Source: Corynebacterium efficiens YS-314
Lineage (GTDB): Bacteria > Actinomycetota > Actinomycetes > Mycobacteriales > Mycobacteriaceae
DNA: 64,000 nucleotides
Direction: 5' to 3'
Assembly: GCF_000011305.1 (NCBI RefSeq)
Contig: NC_004369.1
Span: forward strand, 2,914,001 to 2,978,000
A program made the translations under genes and the position numbers. Numbering within the stretch: position 1 is the first letter of the stretch; every line of letters begins with the position of its first letter. Positions 7,781 to 17,139 of the stretch are shown piece after piece. The notes under the pieces are model-generated. The model saw nothing but the letters and a program-made list of their open reading frames with translations. It did not search any database and had not been told where the DNA came from.

Positions 7781-10718
7781 AAACGTGTTCAAGAAACTGC
7801 GCCGTGTCATGGCGACCATTCTCAGTGTGTTGCTGGTCAGTGGCCTGGTCGCCCCGGTTAATGCAGGAGCTCAGCACGCTGATGAGATCCCCCTTAATGC
7901 GCTGTCCTACGGCTACGGCGGGCAGCTGGATCTCCGGTTGTTGGAAGGCCTACTCACAGGTGACGGGTTAAGTATTGCTGAGCTCAAGGGCACCGAGCAG
8001 TCCTGGATCGATGGTGATTCACCCGACCCGCAGGACAAGGCACAACAAGAACTTGATCTGGAAGCCCTGCAGCTCATCAACCTCAATCTGGGCACAATCG
8101 ACCTGCCTCTGGTGGGCCCAGGCGGGTTATTGGAATTCACACTGGACGAAGCCACCCTCGGGGCTGTCCATGAATTTGCAAACGCCAAAACCCCCACTGA
8201 AGCCTATGGCGCTGTCGGCCTCGTGGGTAGTGATGGTTCAACCGTCGACCTCACCCGGGGAGGTGAAGGCGATCCCTACGCCTCAATCAATCTGCTGAGC
8301 CTTCTCAATCTCCAACAAAGCGAACTGTTTACCAGCACCCTCATCAGTGATGCATCCTTGCAACTGGGTGTCCTGGGTGCGAAAGCTGAACGGCACAATA
8401 TCGGGGATGCTGCAGAAGCACTGTGTACAGGGATGAACCAGGTCGTGTACTCCGATCTGCATCACCCTGATCTCACACATCCCATTCTGGGCGAGCAGTA
8501 TTTCACCGTCACCCCTGCCCTCGAAGCCAGCGGGCTGGACGATAAGCGGTTCTGCTCTGATTACCGGATCGCAGACGCAAAGATCATCATCGATGCCCCG
8601 GTAGTCAAAGATCTGATGGGCACCATTGAAACAGAACTGCAAGTGCTGGAGGCTGCACTCAATTCTACGTTGGCCGCAGGTGGCACCCTTGACTCTATCC
8701 TCCAGGCTGTGGGAGCCATTCTTACCGGGACCCTCTCATTACTCAACGAGATTCTTGGTCTATTAGGCATCACTGTGCTTGACGCTCTGGAGCTGAGTGT
8801 CACCGCACAGGTTCCGGTTGCAGATGTGGTGGAGACGATTGTTGCCACTCCCCTCAGCGATGCCAACGGGTTGGTCGCGATTGATCTCGACGCAGGAACC
8901 ATTGAAATTGACCTGCAGAAAGTGCACGGAGGGGATCTGAGCAATCTTGCACCGAATACGCCTCTCCTGACATCCAGCAATATCAACGCAATCGCGGGGA
9001 CTGTAACCAGTCTGCTGACCGATTCAAAGGCTGACAACTCCAGAGGCCTCATGGCGCGACTTCAAAACACTATTGAAGGAGATGACGTCACGCATACCGG
9101 CGGTCTTTATGACACTGAATTGTCCATCTCCTTACTGCTCGATGGATTAACAGTGGCGAACCCCCTGCCACTTCTGCCCGATCTGACACTTGCCGGTGGC
9201 ACGCTAACGATCGATGGGACACTGGGGCAACTTCTGAACAACTCTGGTTTCACTTTCAGCGGAACCGGCACCTTGGGAGCTGTTGACCTACTGGGGAGTC
9301 TGGTTACCACACTAGTGGGAGGTATCGGTCCGCTAGTTGAAGCACTTCTCTTCGACGGGCCTGATTCCCTTGTTAGTGCGTTAATCGGTCGACTTGGCAC
9401 TAATGATGTGGTGTCGTTGTTAGTGACCAGTCTCTCCCCACTGCTGAAGACCGTCCTACAGCCTGTGACAAATGCAATTATCAACAGACAAACGGTAGAG
9501 CAGATCGATCAAGGCAACCTGTTCACCGTGACGGCCCTCGAACTGAATGTTGTGACCCTCTCCGGTAACGCCACGACCAATCAGAGCGAAGACCGCCTCA
9601 TCGGCCTGCCCATTGCCACCGCAGCCGTCCTCGCCCAGCACTGGGACCTCATTGATCTTGACCTCAATGTGGCGAATGTCGGTTCTGGCCGGGGTCTTCA
9701 TTCCGACGGATACACCTACGATGTGGTGTGCGAGGCTGATAAATGGACGGGAATTGATGCCACAGGTGGTGACCGGGTTTCCTACGCCGCCGGGAATATC
9801 GGTACCGGTTACTCCTACACATCCACTCAACTTGCTCTCACGGGGGTCACCGACCCAGGTTTGGCCACACCCCTCCGGGCGCTTCCGGGTTCTGTCTGTA
9901 CCGTAACCACAAATCCGCCTCTGTCAGCAGAGGCAGCGCTTCGCCCCACCGGAGATACCCCCACCCGAACTCCCTATACCTATTTCCTCGCTGAATCATC
10001 TGTAGGACCTCTGATTTCGGGTGTCACCCCCGCAGGTGCACCAACAAATCTGGAATCCGCCGGGGTCATTGTTGGTGCCGATGCTCAGGTGTATGTGGAT
10101 GCCTCCACCGTGGGTGACGAATGGAAGACCGGTTCCTTCACATTCGTGATCCCAGATGATGCAACCTCTCACACGGTCAACATCGTGCACGCCTATGACA
10201 TCGATACCAGGGACATCGTGGTCACCAAGGGCACTGACGGGCCGGCTGATGTGGGAGCGATCTATAACTTCCAGTACTCGCTCGACGGGGGGACAACCTG
10301 GGGCCCCGATCCAGCTGATGCGATCAGTACCGGTGGATCATTCACCATCGCAGGTGTTCCCCTGATCGATTCCACAACGCTTGCCCCGATCTCCGTGCTG
10401 GTCCGTGAAGAGGTACCAGCTCCGGGGGCTGGAGGTCCGGAGGTGTTCTGGGCTGTGGATGGAACCGACCTTCCACCCGAACCACATGATGGCACCTATG
10501 CCCGCTCTGCCGTGTTTAAGGCTGGTCTGGGTATCACGGCGGTGTCGGCAAGCACCCCGGATCTGGCACTCGCGGTGACCAACGCATATCCGGTGGACGT
10601 GGATTTTGAGGCGATGCTGCCTGCAACCGGTAGAACATCGCTGGTGTGGGTGTTCGGTATGGGCCTGTTGTTGGCGCTGGGTGCCCTGTCGTTCTTCATA
10701 TACAGCCGGAGGCGCTAA
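7773..10718 (+). CDS. Large LPxTG-anchored surface protein, probable pilus tip or adhesin
   Basis: 981 aa, starting at GTG 7773, which overlaps the minor-pilin stop. A signal peptide (about 1-32, ending NAGAQ) is followed by a long region rich in Leu/Gly/Asp with repeated GTLDSI/TGTLS-type segments. It resembles the actinobacterial 'choice-of-anchor G' surface proteins (from memory). A C-terminal module (about 815-930) has the look of a DUF5979/SpaA-like beta domain. It ends with LPATG, a hydrophobic stretch and RRR. In known three-subunit corynebacterial pili the large third subunit is the tip adhesin with a von Willebrand A domain. I do not see a MIDAS-type DxSxS here, so the tip role rests on size and locus position. 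Confidence 0.75.
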   Translation: MSKNVFKKLRRVMATILSVLLVSGLVAPVNAGAQHADEIPLNALSYGYGGQLDLRLLEGLLTGDGLSIAELKGTEQSWIDGDSPDPQDKAQQELDLEALQLINLNLGTIDLPLVGPGGLLEFTLDEATLGAVHEFANAKTPTEAYGAVGLVGSDGSTVDLTRGGEGDPYASINLLSLLNLQQSELFTSTLISDASLQLGVLGAKAERHNIGDAAEALCTGMNQVVYSDLHHPDLTHPILGEQYFTVTPALEASGLDDKRFCSDYRIADAKIIIDAPVVKDLMGTIETELQVLEAALNSTLAAGGTLDSILQAVGAILTGTLSLLNEILGLLGITVLDALELSVTAQVPVADVVETIVATPLSDANGLVAIDLDAGTIEIDLQKVHGGDLSNLAPNTPLLTSSNINAIAGTVTSLLTDSKADNSRGLMARLQNTIEGDDVTHTGGLYDTELSISLLLDGLTVANPLPLLPDLTLAGGTLTIDGTLGQLLNNSGFTFSGTGTLGAVDLLGSLVTTLVGGIGPLVEALLFDGPDSLVSALIGRLGTNDVVSLLVTSLSPLLKTVLQPVTNAIINRQTVEQIDQGNLFTVTALELNVVTLSGNATTNQSEDRLIGLPIATAAVLAQHWDLIDLDLNVANVGSGRGLHSDGYTYDVVCEADKWTGIDATGGDRVSYAAGNIGTGYSYTSTQLALTGVTDPGLATPLRALPGSVCTVTTNPPLSAEAALRPTGDTPTRTPYTYFLAESSVGPLISGVTPAGAPTNLESAGVIVGADAQVYVDASTVGDEWKTGSFTFVIPDDATSHTVNIVHAYDIDTRDIVVTKGTDGPADVGAIYNFQYSLDGGTTWGPDPADAISTGGSFTIAGVPLIDSTTLAPISVLVREEVPAPGAGGPEVFWAVDGTDLPPEPHDGTYARSAVFKAGLGITAVSASTPDLALAVTNAYPVDVDFEAMLPATGRTSLVWVFGMGLLLALGALSFFIYSRRR

Positions 10719-11630
10719 ATGGCGCTGCACAGACTGGAGGACAGGGAGCAGGACACCGGCAGGAAGAACCGCCTGCTCTCCTTGGTGTTGCTCATCGCCA
10801 GTGTGTTGATCCTGCTGTACCCGGTGGTGTCCACGGTGTGGAATGACTATCAGAACAGTCAGGTCGCCCGGATCTATGAGGAGGAGGTCGGGTCGGTTGA
10901 GTCACCGGATGCGCTCGCGGATATCCGGCGCAGGGCGGAGGACTACAACTCCTACCTCGATGCTTCCGGGCACCACTACCGACCGGAGGATCCAGCGGAC
11001 CCGGTGTATCAGGATTATCTGACGCAGCTGCTGCCCTCAGAGCGCAGCACGGTGCTGGGGCGGATCTCCATCCCGGATATCGGCGTGGAACTGCCCATCT
11101 ATCACGGCACCAGAGATAACGTCCTCTACCGCGGTGCGGGTCATATGTACGGCAGTGATCTCCCTATTGGTGGTGAGGGGAACACCGCCGCCATCACGGC
11201 GCATACCGGCATGGTCAATGCCAGCATGTTCGACAACCTCTACAAGCTTGAGGAGAGTCAGCCGGTGTACATCAGTGTCCTCGGTGAGACCCTGCGGTAC
11301 CGGATGACCGGATCCGAGGTTGTGAAACCGGAGGACTACGATGCGGTGACCTATGAGGAGGGCGTCGACAAGCTCGTGCTCATCACCTGCACGCCGTACG
11401 GCATCAACTCAGACCGCCTGCTGGTCACCGCCGTCCGCGACCACGCGCCCCTGGGCGCGGAGGAGGAACCCGGCGGGTGGCAGCCACAGTTGTCGTGGTG
11501 GATGAAGCTGGATCTGGCGATCATCGCGCTGATCATTGCCATTGCGCTGTGGGCGACCTGGCGGAACCGGCGCAACCGGCGACGACAGGAGGAAGCCCGC
11601 GAGGCCGCCGCCTCTCACCTGCCGAGATAG
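10719..11630 (+). CDS. Class C (pilus-polymerising) sortase 2
   Basis: 303 aa, beginning immediately after the stop of the large surface protein. Catalytic His162 (TAHTG), Cys224 (LITCTPYG) and Arg233 are present, with membrane helices at about 19-38 and 258-278. A DP pair (94-95) lies in the lid region, but without the aromatic residue of a full DPW lid. The two class C sortases of one locus usually share or divide subunit incorporation; this one is nearer the large protein. The 3' end overlaps the convergent M20 gene by 16 bp. Confidence 0.92.
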   Translation: MALHRLEDREQDTGRKNRLLSLVLLIASVLILLYPVVSTVWNDYQNSQVARIYEEEVGSVESPDALADIRRRAEDYNSYLDASGHHYRPEDPADPVYQDYLTQLLPSERSTVLGRISIPDIGVELPIYHGTRDNVLYRGAGHMYGSDLPIGGEGNTAAITAHTGMVNASMFDNLYKLEESQPVYISVLGETLRYRMTGSEVVKPEDYDAVTYEEGVDKLVLITCTPYGINSDRLLVTAVRDHAPLGAEEEPGGWQPQLSWWMKLDLAIIALIIAIALWATWRNRRNRRRQEEAREAAASHLPR

Positions 11631-12820
11631 GATCCGACGGTGCTCATGATGGCCCGTACCCCGGTGACCAGGGTCGGCTCGGGGACGGGGAGGAAGAAGG
11701 GAGAGTGGTTCTTCGCGGGGTTCTCATCCGCCGGATCTGCACCGCCGAACATCCAGAACACCGAGGGCACCCCAATGCTCTCACCCAGCCAGCCGAAGTC
11801 CTCGGAACCCATTTTCGGCGGTACCAGCGAGACGTTGTCCTCACCGAGTTCGCCCCGGAGTGCGTCGATGACCCGCTCGGTGTGTTCCGCATCGTTGATC
11901 AGCTGGGGGAAGGTGTACAGCTCCTCGATCAGGGGCTTCGGCGCGCCGGACACCTGGGCCTCCCCATAGACGATCCGCTCCACGGCGGCCAGCACCTGCT
12001 CGCGCACCCTTCCGGTCAGGGTGCGGATATTGAGGGTGAACTCCGCTCTATCCGGGATGATGTTCTCCTTCAAACCGGCGTGGAAGGTGCCCACCGTGAC
12101 CACCGCCGGATCCAGCGGTGCCACCTCCCGCGACACAATGGTCTGCAGCCGGGTGAGAATATGAGCCCCGAGGATGATGGGATCCACCGAATCCTGCGGC
12201 TGGGAACCATGTGACTGGGCACCGAACAGGATGACGCGGAGGGAATCGGCAGCCGCCATGGCGGCATTCCGGGTGATCGCAACGGTCCCCGTCGGGAAGG
12301 GGAAGACGTGCTGCCCCAGCACCACCTCCGGGCGTGGGGCCCGGTCCCAGAGGCCGTCATCAACCATGGCCCGGGCGCCGGCGGCGGTCTCCTCCCCGGG
12401 CTGGAAGATCCAGACGATCGTTCCCGACCAGTGATCGCGTTCCTCGTGGAACCGACGGGCTGCGGCCAGCGCGGTGGCCACATGAGTGTCATGTCCGCAC
12501 CCGTGCATCACCGGTACCTCCTGCCCATCGGGGAGGAACCCGGTGGCTGTGGAGGCGTACTCTGCTCCGGTGTCCTCCTTGATGGGCAGTCCGTCGGTAT
12601 CGGCACGGAAGGCGACAACGGGGCCGTCACCATTGCGTTCGATACCCACCACCCCGGTTCCGCCACAACGGAAGTGCTCGATCCCGAGTGCGGTGAGCTC
12701 CGCCTCGATGAAGGTGGCGGTCTCATGCTCCTGCATGGACAGTTCGGGGTGGGCGTGGAGGTGCCGGTACATCTCCAGCAGGTCCCGGGTGTGGGTGTCC
12801 GGGAGTGCGGTGGGGATCAT
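11615..12820 (-). CDS. M20 family amidohydrolase / metallopeptidase
   Basis: 401 aa with M20D features: HAHPELS near the N-terminus, RADTDGLP with the metal-binding Asp, HGCGHDTH with the metal-binding His, QPGEETAAGA with the catalytic and bridging Glu, and a C-terminal GSEDFGW. These match the amidohydrolases that deacylate N-acyl amino acids, hippurate or auxin-type conjugates; the exact substrate is unknown. An AAGGAG lies 11 nt before the start. It is the last gene of a three-gene minus-strand set with two membrane proteins that may import its substrate. Confidence 0.9.
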   Translation of the reverse strand: MIPTALPDTHTRDLLEMYRHLHAHPELSMQEHETATFIEAELTALGIEHFRCGGTGVVGIERNGDGPVVAFRADTDGLPIKEDTGAEYASTATGFLPDGQEVPVMHGCGHDTHVATALAAARRFHEERDHWSGTIVWIFQPGEETAAGARAMVDDGLWDRAPRPEVVLGQHVFPFPTGTVAITRNAAMAAADSLRVILFGAQSHGSQPQDSVDPIILGAHILTRLQTIVSREVAPLDPAVVTVGTFHAGLKENIIPDRAEFTLNIRTLTGRVREQVLAAVERIVYGEAQVSGAPKPLIEELYTFPQLINDAEHTERVIDALRGELGEDNVSLVPPKMGSEDFGWLGESIGVPSVFWMFGGADPADENPAKNHSPFFLPVPEPTLVTGVRAIMSTVGSYLGR

Positions 12821-12869
12821 GGTGATCAGTGCTCCTTGTTATCTGGATGGTGAGTGGTCTGGCCGGGGG

Positions 12870-13646
12870 TCACTGGTTGGGCTCAGGTGCTGCCTCCGAC
12901 TGTATGGTCACCTGGCCCCGGCGGTCACGGACAACCCAGTTGATGATGATCGAGGAGATCACCACCACCGCGGTGGCGAACATCCCCAGCTGCGGAAACG
13001 CGGGGACGACCAGCAACTGGATGACCACAGCCAGGCCGAGGGCCACCACCGTGGCCCGGACATTGCGCATGGAGACGATCGCCTGAACCAGCACCGCCCC
13101 CATGAGTGACGGCATGATGTAGAGCCTGGCCACCTCGATGACCTCGACCGGAACCAGGGACACCAGCCAAGTGCCCAGGAAACCGACGAAGATCAACAGG
13201 CTGAGCAGGTGCATGGTGGCCGCGCCACCGATCGCCATCACCGCCGCGAGATCACCTCTCTTACTGCCGGCCTTGGCTCCGATGGAGGACTGCGCGACGA
13301 TGGCGGCGGGCACCAGTTTGTTCGAGATGTTTCCGATCATGAAGGCCTGGTACATCGCCGCCGAACCGAGGATCGGGAAGTATGTCAGGGGTTCCACGAA
13401 CCACAGCACACCGAAGATGGCGGCGACCGCGAGGAAGGCGACCCAGACCATGCCTGCAGTGATCTGGAGATCCGCGAAGAACACCAAATAGGCGGGGCCG
13501 AGCAGGGACAGGATCAGGCCAGCGGTCATGGTCAGTGACCCATAGCGGCTGGTCTGAGTTTCAAAGCGGGACATCGCGGCATCGGCGGCAACCGACTGCG
13601 CCGTGGGGGCCGGGGTGGTCACCGGTGGGGCGGAGGTAATAGCCAT
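12870..13646 (-). CDS. Multi-pass membrane protein, possible transporter subunit
   Basis: 258 aa with about six to seven hydrophobic helices and short hydrophilic ends. GSAAMYQAFMIGNISNKLVP is a polar stretch that may line a channel. I recognise no catalytic motif. An AAGGAC precedes the ATG at 13646. It lies between the DUF5058-like gene and the M20 hydrolase on the same strand with short gaps, so the likely role is one half of a two-component membrane transporter serving the hydrolase. The function is inferred only from the neighbourhood. Confidence 0.6.
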   Translation of the reverse strand: MAITSAPPVTTPAPTAQSVAADAAMSRFETQTSRYGSLTMTAGLILSLLGPAYLVFFADLQITAGMVWVAFLAVAAIFGVLWFVEPLTYFPILGSAAMYQAFMIGNISNKLVPAAIVAQSSIGAKAGSKRGDLAAVMAIGGAATMHLLSLLIFVGFLGTWLVSLVPVEVIEVARLYIMPSLMGAVLVQAIVSMRNVRATVVALGLAVVIQLLVVPAFPQLGMFATAVVVISSIIINWVVRDRRGQVTIQSEAAPEPNQ

Positions 13647-13693
13647 GGGGTTTGTCCTTCTCTATCAGGTTCTATCAGGCTCTATCAGGGGTG

Positions 13694-14452
13694 TCAGGTG
13701 GTGTGGAGGAAATAGGCGGCGACGAGGGAGATGATGATCGCAAAGCCGAGCGCCCATTCCCGCAGCCAGGTCAGGTTGAAGTTTCTGGCCAGCAGGAGAC
13801 AGAGGGCCATCACCCCGCCCGACACGACCACCAGGATCAGGTGGATTGAGGATTTGGGCATCTCCCCCACCGCCAGCGCGGAGAAGGCACCCAGGAGTGC
13901 CGCGGCGGGGATCAGCGCCATGGCCACCGGACTCCTGGTGGCCAGGGTCTTCCCTCCGCGCTTGAGGATCGGTGTGAGGATCAGGGCGCACAACATCCAC
14001 ATGGCCCCGGACAGGCTCATCACCATGAAGGCCACGGCGAATACCTGCTGGGTGTAGCTGCCACTACCGAGTTCCGCCCCCATCGACATCGCCGCGGCGC
14101 TGGCCGAACCAACCTCCGCCTGCGCGGAACCGATCAGGCCGATGCGCACCAGGACCGCCGGGGTGCCGAACAGTGCGAGCAGGGCGATGGCCACCAGCAC
14201 CACCGCCAGGGACGGCCCGATCGAGGCGACCGCACCGGCACGGAAGGACTGTTTGAGTTCGCTGATGGGCATCCCCACCGCCGGGGCGGCAACCCGGGCG
14301 GCGCGGATATACAGGACGGTCTGCACACAGATGATGGCGAACACCCCGAGGGCGCAGAGCCACAGCACCGGGGTGTTGGCCAGGGCCCAGATATCCGTGG
14401 AGTTCGGATCACCGAGCGCGATCAGGATTGTCGCTTCAGGCATGTCAGGCAT
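13694..14452 (-). CDS. DUF5058-like membrane protein, probable transporter subunit
   Basis: 252 aa, about seven transmembrane helices. The central GSAQAEVGSASAAAMSMGAE stretch looks like the conserved polar loop of the DUF5058 family, assigned from memory. A strong AAGGAGG lies 5 nt before the ATG at 14452, and this is the promoter-proximal gene of the set. Together with the next membrane protein and the M20 amidohydrolase it forms what looks like an uptake-plus-hydrolysis unit for an acylated amino acid or peptide-like substrate. Confidence 0.65.
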   Translation of the reverse strand: MPDMPEATILIALGDPNSTDIWALANTPVLWLCALGVFAIICVQTVLYIRAARVAAPAVGMPISELKQSFRAGAVASIGPSLAVVLVAIALLALFGTPAVLVRIGLIGSAQAEVGSASAAAMSMGAELGSGSYTQQVFAVAFMVMSLSGAMWMLCALILTPILKRGGKTLATRSPVAMALIPAAALLGAFSALAVGEMPKSSIHLILVVVSGGVMALCLLLARNFNLTWLREWALGFAIIISLVAAYFLHTT

Positions 14453-14726
14453 GATGCCTCCTTGAGGGGATGAGGGGAGCTATCTCAGCGGGTGACGGAA
14501 CCGTCTGTTCCAACCGGCCGACGCATGTGAAATGAATCTCACTTCGCCCACTATCCATCACGGATCACATCAGAATCAATAAGGTGGGAAATCTGCCACA
14601 AATATGGCCAGAACCCGATCCATGCACACATCAGATACCCTAGTGCGACGGTTTCCGCCAGGACTACGCCAATTAATGCAAGAATCAGCTGAGCACCCTC
14701 TATGGGCAGAGACGAGGTTTGAGAAA

Positions 14727-15686
14727 ATGTCCCCCTCCCCCACCCTGGATCCACTGCAGCGCCGGATCATCGGTGCCCTCCAGGTGGATCCCCGGGCCCC
14801 CTGGCGGAAAATCGCCCGGGCGCTCGGGGAGGCAGAACGCACCGTCGCCAGGCACGGCACCGAACTCCTGGCCACCAACCGGGTGACGGTGGCCGGCATC
14901 GAGAACCGTCAGGCCGCGATCATCACCTCCTTCACCTGCACCCCCGGTGCCAGCCGGATGGCGTGCGAGGCCGTGGCGCAACGCCCCGACACCTCCTACG
15001 CCTATCTGACCACCGGGCCCACCGACGTGGTCACCGAGCTGCATTACGACGGCGATCCGACCGACATCCTCATCAACCAGCTCCCCGCCACGCCGGGCAC
15101 CTCGCATTACGCCACCTACCCGGTGCTGAAATACTTCAAGACCATCCGCGGCTGGCGGGCCGGGGTGCTTGCCGACGAAGAGATGGCCGCCCTTGCGAGT
15201 CCCTATGGAGACGACCAGCCCTACTGGGACCATGACGGCGAGGTGGATGAAACAGACCGGGCGATCATCGCAGCGCTGAAGGAGGACGGTCGCGCCAGCC
15301 TGGAATCCATGGCGCGCCGGGTGGGCCTGAGTGAGAGTTCGGTGTCCCGGCGTCTGGACTGGCTGCTCCGCCACACCCGCGTGACCATCCGCGCGCTGGT
15401 GGAACCCAGCCTCATGGGGTTGCCGGTGGAGGCCCAGCTGTGGGTGCAGACCACCCCACAGTCGGTGGAGGCCATCGGACACCAGCTGGCCGGTCTCCCC
15501 CAGGTTCGTTACTGCGCCGCGATCGCCGGTGACTTCCAGCTGCTGGTGGATGTCACCCTGCCCAATCAGCGGGCGCTCTACGATTTCCTGTCCAACAAGG
15601 CGTGGAATGCCGGTGCCACCCGGATCCGTTCCGCGGTGGTGGTCCGGGCCCGCAAACGCGGTGGTCGGCTCTTCGACATCTCCTGA
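14727..15686 (+). CDS. Lrp/AsnC-type transcriptional regulator with two tandem HTH/ligand halves
   Basis: 319 aa from ATG 14727. A longer frame from 14604 exists, but its extra 41 residues are atypical and cover the likely divergent promoter. Two AsnC-type helix-turn-helix regions are visible: LDPLQRRIIGALQVDPRAPW near the N-terminus and DETDRAIIAALKEDGRASL near residue 165. Each is followed by a RAM-like ligand half, so it is a double-length Lrp protein, a known minority architecture in actinobacteria. It is divergent from the DUF5058/M20 unit and is the obvious candidate for its regulator, probably sensing an amino acid. Confidence 0.8.
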   Translation: MSPSPTLDPLQRRIIGALQVDPRAPWRKIARALGEAERTVARHGTELLATNRVTVAGIENRQAAIITSFTCTPGASRMACEAVAQRPDTSYAYLTTGPTDVVTELHYDGDPTDILINQLPATPGTSHYATYPVLKYFKTIRGWRAGVLADEEMAALASPYGDDQPYWDHDGEVDETDRAIIAALKEDGRASLESMARRVGLSESSVSRRLDWLLRHTRVTIRALVEPSLMGLPVEAQLWVQTTPQSVEAIGHQLAGLPQVRYCAAIAGDFQLLVDVTLPNQRALYDFLSNKAWNAGATRIRSAVVVRARKRGGRLFDIS

Positions 15687-15744
15687 GGCACGCCCCCGAG
15701 TTCCCCTTCAGTGATCCGATGGCACTAGGGCTACTCTATAACCC

Positions 15745-16998
15745 ATGGATTCACGTGGACAGGGCGATTTCGCCCGTGACAGCCAGGGTCGGCCCATCCT
15801 CGACCGCTATGGCAGGCCGGTGCGGGCGCGTCGACAAGCAACGCAACGGCCGGCCCCGCCACGTCGCGCCTCCCCGCCGGCGGATTCCACCCGCATCTTC
15901 CCGGCGCAACCCGGACCGGCGGCCCCGCGTCAGCAGTTTCCGCCCCAGCAGATGCCGCCGCGGCCCCAGAACCAGCCCGGCCCGCAGGCCTACCAGCACC
16001 CGGGTCATGTCGGCCACGTTCCGCAGGAACTGCCGCAGGTGGTCAACACCCAGGGACCACCGCCACGTCAACGCCGTGCTCTGCCGCGGATCCGCCTGCG
16101 CCCACGGGGTTGCCTGGGTTCCCTGTTCACCATGTTCGCGGTCATCCTGGTGCTGGTCGGTGTGGTGACCCTGTGGGCTGATTCGCAGCTCAACCGCGTG
16201 GATGCCACCCCGGAGACCCGCGTGTCCAACACCGCCGGGACGAACTGGCTGCTCGTGGGCTCCGATTCACGACAGGGGCTGAGCGAGGAGGATATTGCCC
16301 GCCTGGGCACCGGAGGCGATATCGGGGTCGGACGCACCGACACCATCATGGTCCTGCACATCCCCCGCAGCGGCGAGCCGACCCTGCTGTCGATCCCGCG
16401 CGATTCCTATGTCAACATCCCCGGGTGGGGCATGGACAAGATCAACGCGGCCTTCACCGTCGGTGGCCCGGAGCTGCTGGCGCAGACCGTGGAGGAATCC
16501 ACCGGCCTGCGCGTGGACCACTACGCGGAGATCGGCATGGGTGGGTTGGCCAGCATGGTCGATGCCGTCGGCGGGGTGGAGATGTGCCCGGCTGAGCCCA
16601 TCCAGGATCCGCTGGCAAACCTGGACATCCAGGCCGGCTGCCAGGAGTTCGACGGGGCGACCGCGCTGGGTTATGTGCGCACCCGCGCCACCGCCATGGG
16701 TGACCTGGACCGGGTGGTGCGTCAGCGGGAGTTCTTCTCTTCCCTGCTGAACACCGCCACCTCCCCCGGCACGCTGCTCAACCCCTTCCGGGTCTTTCCC
16801 ATGATCGGTGACGCCGTGGGCACCTTCACCGTCGGCGAGGGCGATCATGTCTGGCACCTGGCGCGCCTGGCCCTGGCCATGCGCGGCGGCACCCAGACCG
16901 AGACCGTCCCCATCGCCACCTTCGCGGATTATGACGTGGGAAATGTTGTCATTTGGGATGATTACGCGGCCGAGGAGCTGTTCAGCTCCCTGCGTTAA
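15745..16998 (+). CDS. LytR-CpsA-Psr (LCP) family cell-envelope protein
   Basis: 417 aa. The first ~115 residues are cytoplasmic, Pro/Gln-rich and disordered. One membrane helix (about 120-145, GCLGSLFTMFAVILVLVGVV) precedes an extracellular LCP domain with GSDSRQG, GRTDTIMVLHI, LLSIPRDSYVNIPG and RHR-like YVRTRATAMGDLDRVVRQ. LCP enzymes attach glycopolymers to peptidoglycan; in corynebacteria they ligate arabinogalactan. A matching gene lies next to pheA in C. glutamicum, as I recall. Transcription ends at the strong hairpin just downstream. Confidence 0.92.
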   Translation: MDSRGQGDFARDSQGRPILDRYGRPVRARRQATQRPAPPRRASPPADSTRIFPAQPGPAAPRQQFPPQQMPPRPQNQPGPQAYQHPGHVGHVPQELPQVVNTQGPPPRQRRALPRIRLRPRGCLGSLFTMFAVILVLVGVVTLWADSQLNRVDATPETRVSNTAGTNWLLVGSDSRQGLSEEDIARLGTGGDIGVGRTDTIMVLHIPRSGEPTLLSIPRDSYVNIPGWGMDKINAAFTVGGPELLAQTVEESTGLRVDHYAEIGMGGLASMVDAVGGVEMCPAEPIQDPLANLDIQAGCQEFDGATALGYVRTRATAMGDLDRVVRQREFFSSLLNTATSPGTLLNPFRVFPMIGDAVGTFTVGEGDHVWHLARLALAMRGGTQTETVPIATFADYDVGNVVIWDDYAAEELFSSLR

Positions 16999-17024
16999 CG
17001 CCCTGAACAGCCTCTGAGCAGCAG

Positions 17025-17067
17025 AAATGCCCCAGCCCCGGATCACAGGTCCGGGGCTGGGGCATTT
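17025..17067 (+). terminator. Rho-independent terminator after the LCP gene
   Basis: A perfect 18-bp stem (17025-17042 pairs with 17050-17067) with a 7-nt loop, GC-rich and ending in TTT on the plus strand. It separates the LCP gene from the toxin-antitoxin pair. Confidence 0.9.
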
Positions 17068-17116
17068 TGTGTAATTACGAAGATTGGCGGGCGATTTAGG
17101 AGGTTGTGACAGTCCA

Positions 17117-17135
17117 CAACTGTCAGCTACAGTTG
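17117..17135 (+). promoter_or_regulatory. Inverted repeat, probable operator of the toxin-antitoxin pair
   Basis: CAACTGT (17117-17123) and ACAGTTG (17129-17135) are perfect inverted arms with a 5-nt spacer, ending 4 bp before the toxin start. A palindrome at this position is typical of HigA-type autoregulation. The very short distance to the ATG means the transcript is leaderless or nearly so. Confidence 0.6.
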
Positions 17136-17139
17136 ACAC

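Noticed and set aside
10719..10730. Possible frameshift between the large surface protein and sortase 2
   Set aside because: Stop and start simply abut (TAA then ATG), and both proteins have complete ends.
14604..14726. Longer start for the AsnC-type regulator
   Set aside because: The additional 41 residues lack resemblance to the family and would occupy the divergent promoter; ATG 14727 fits the HTH start better.
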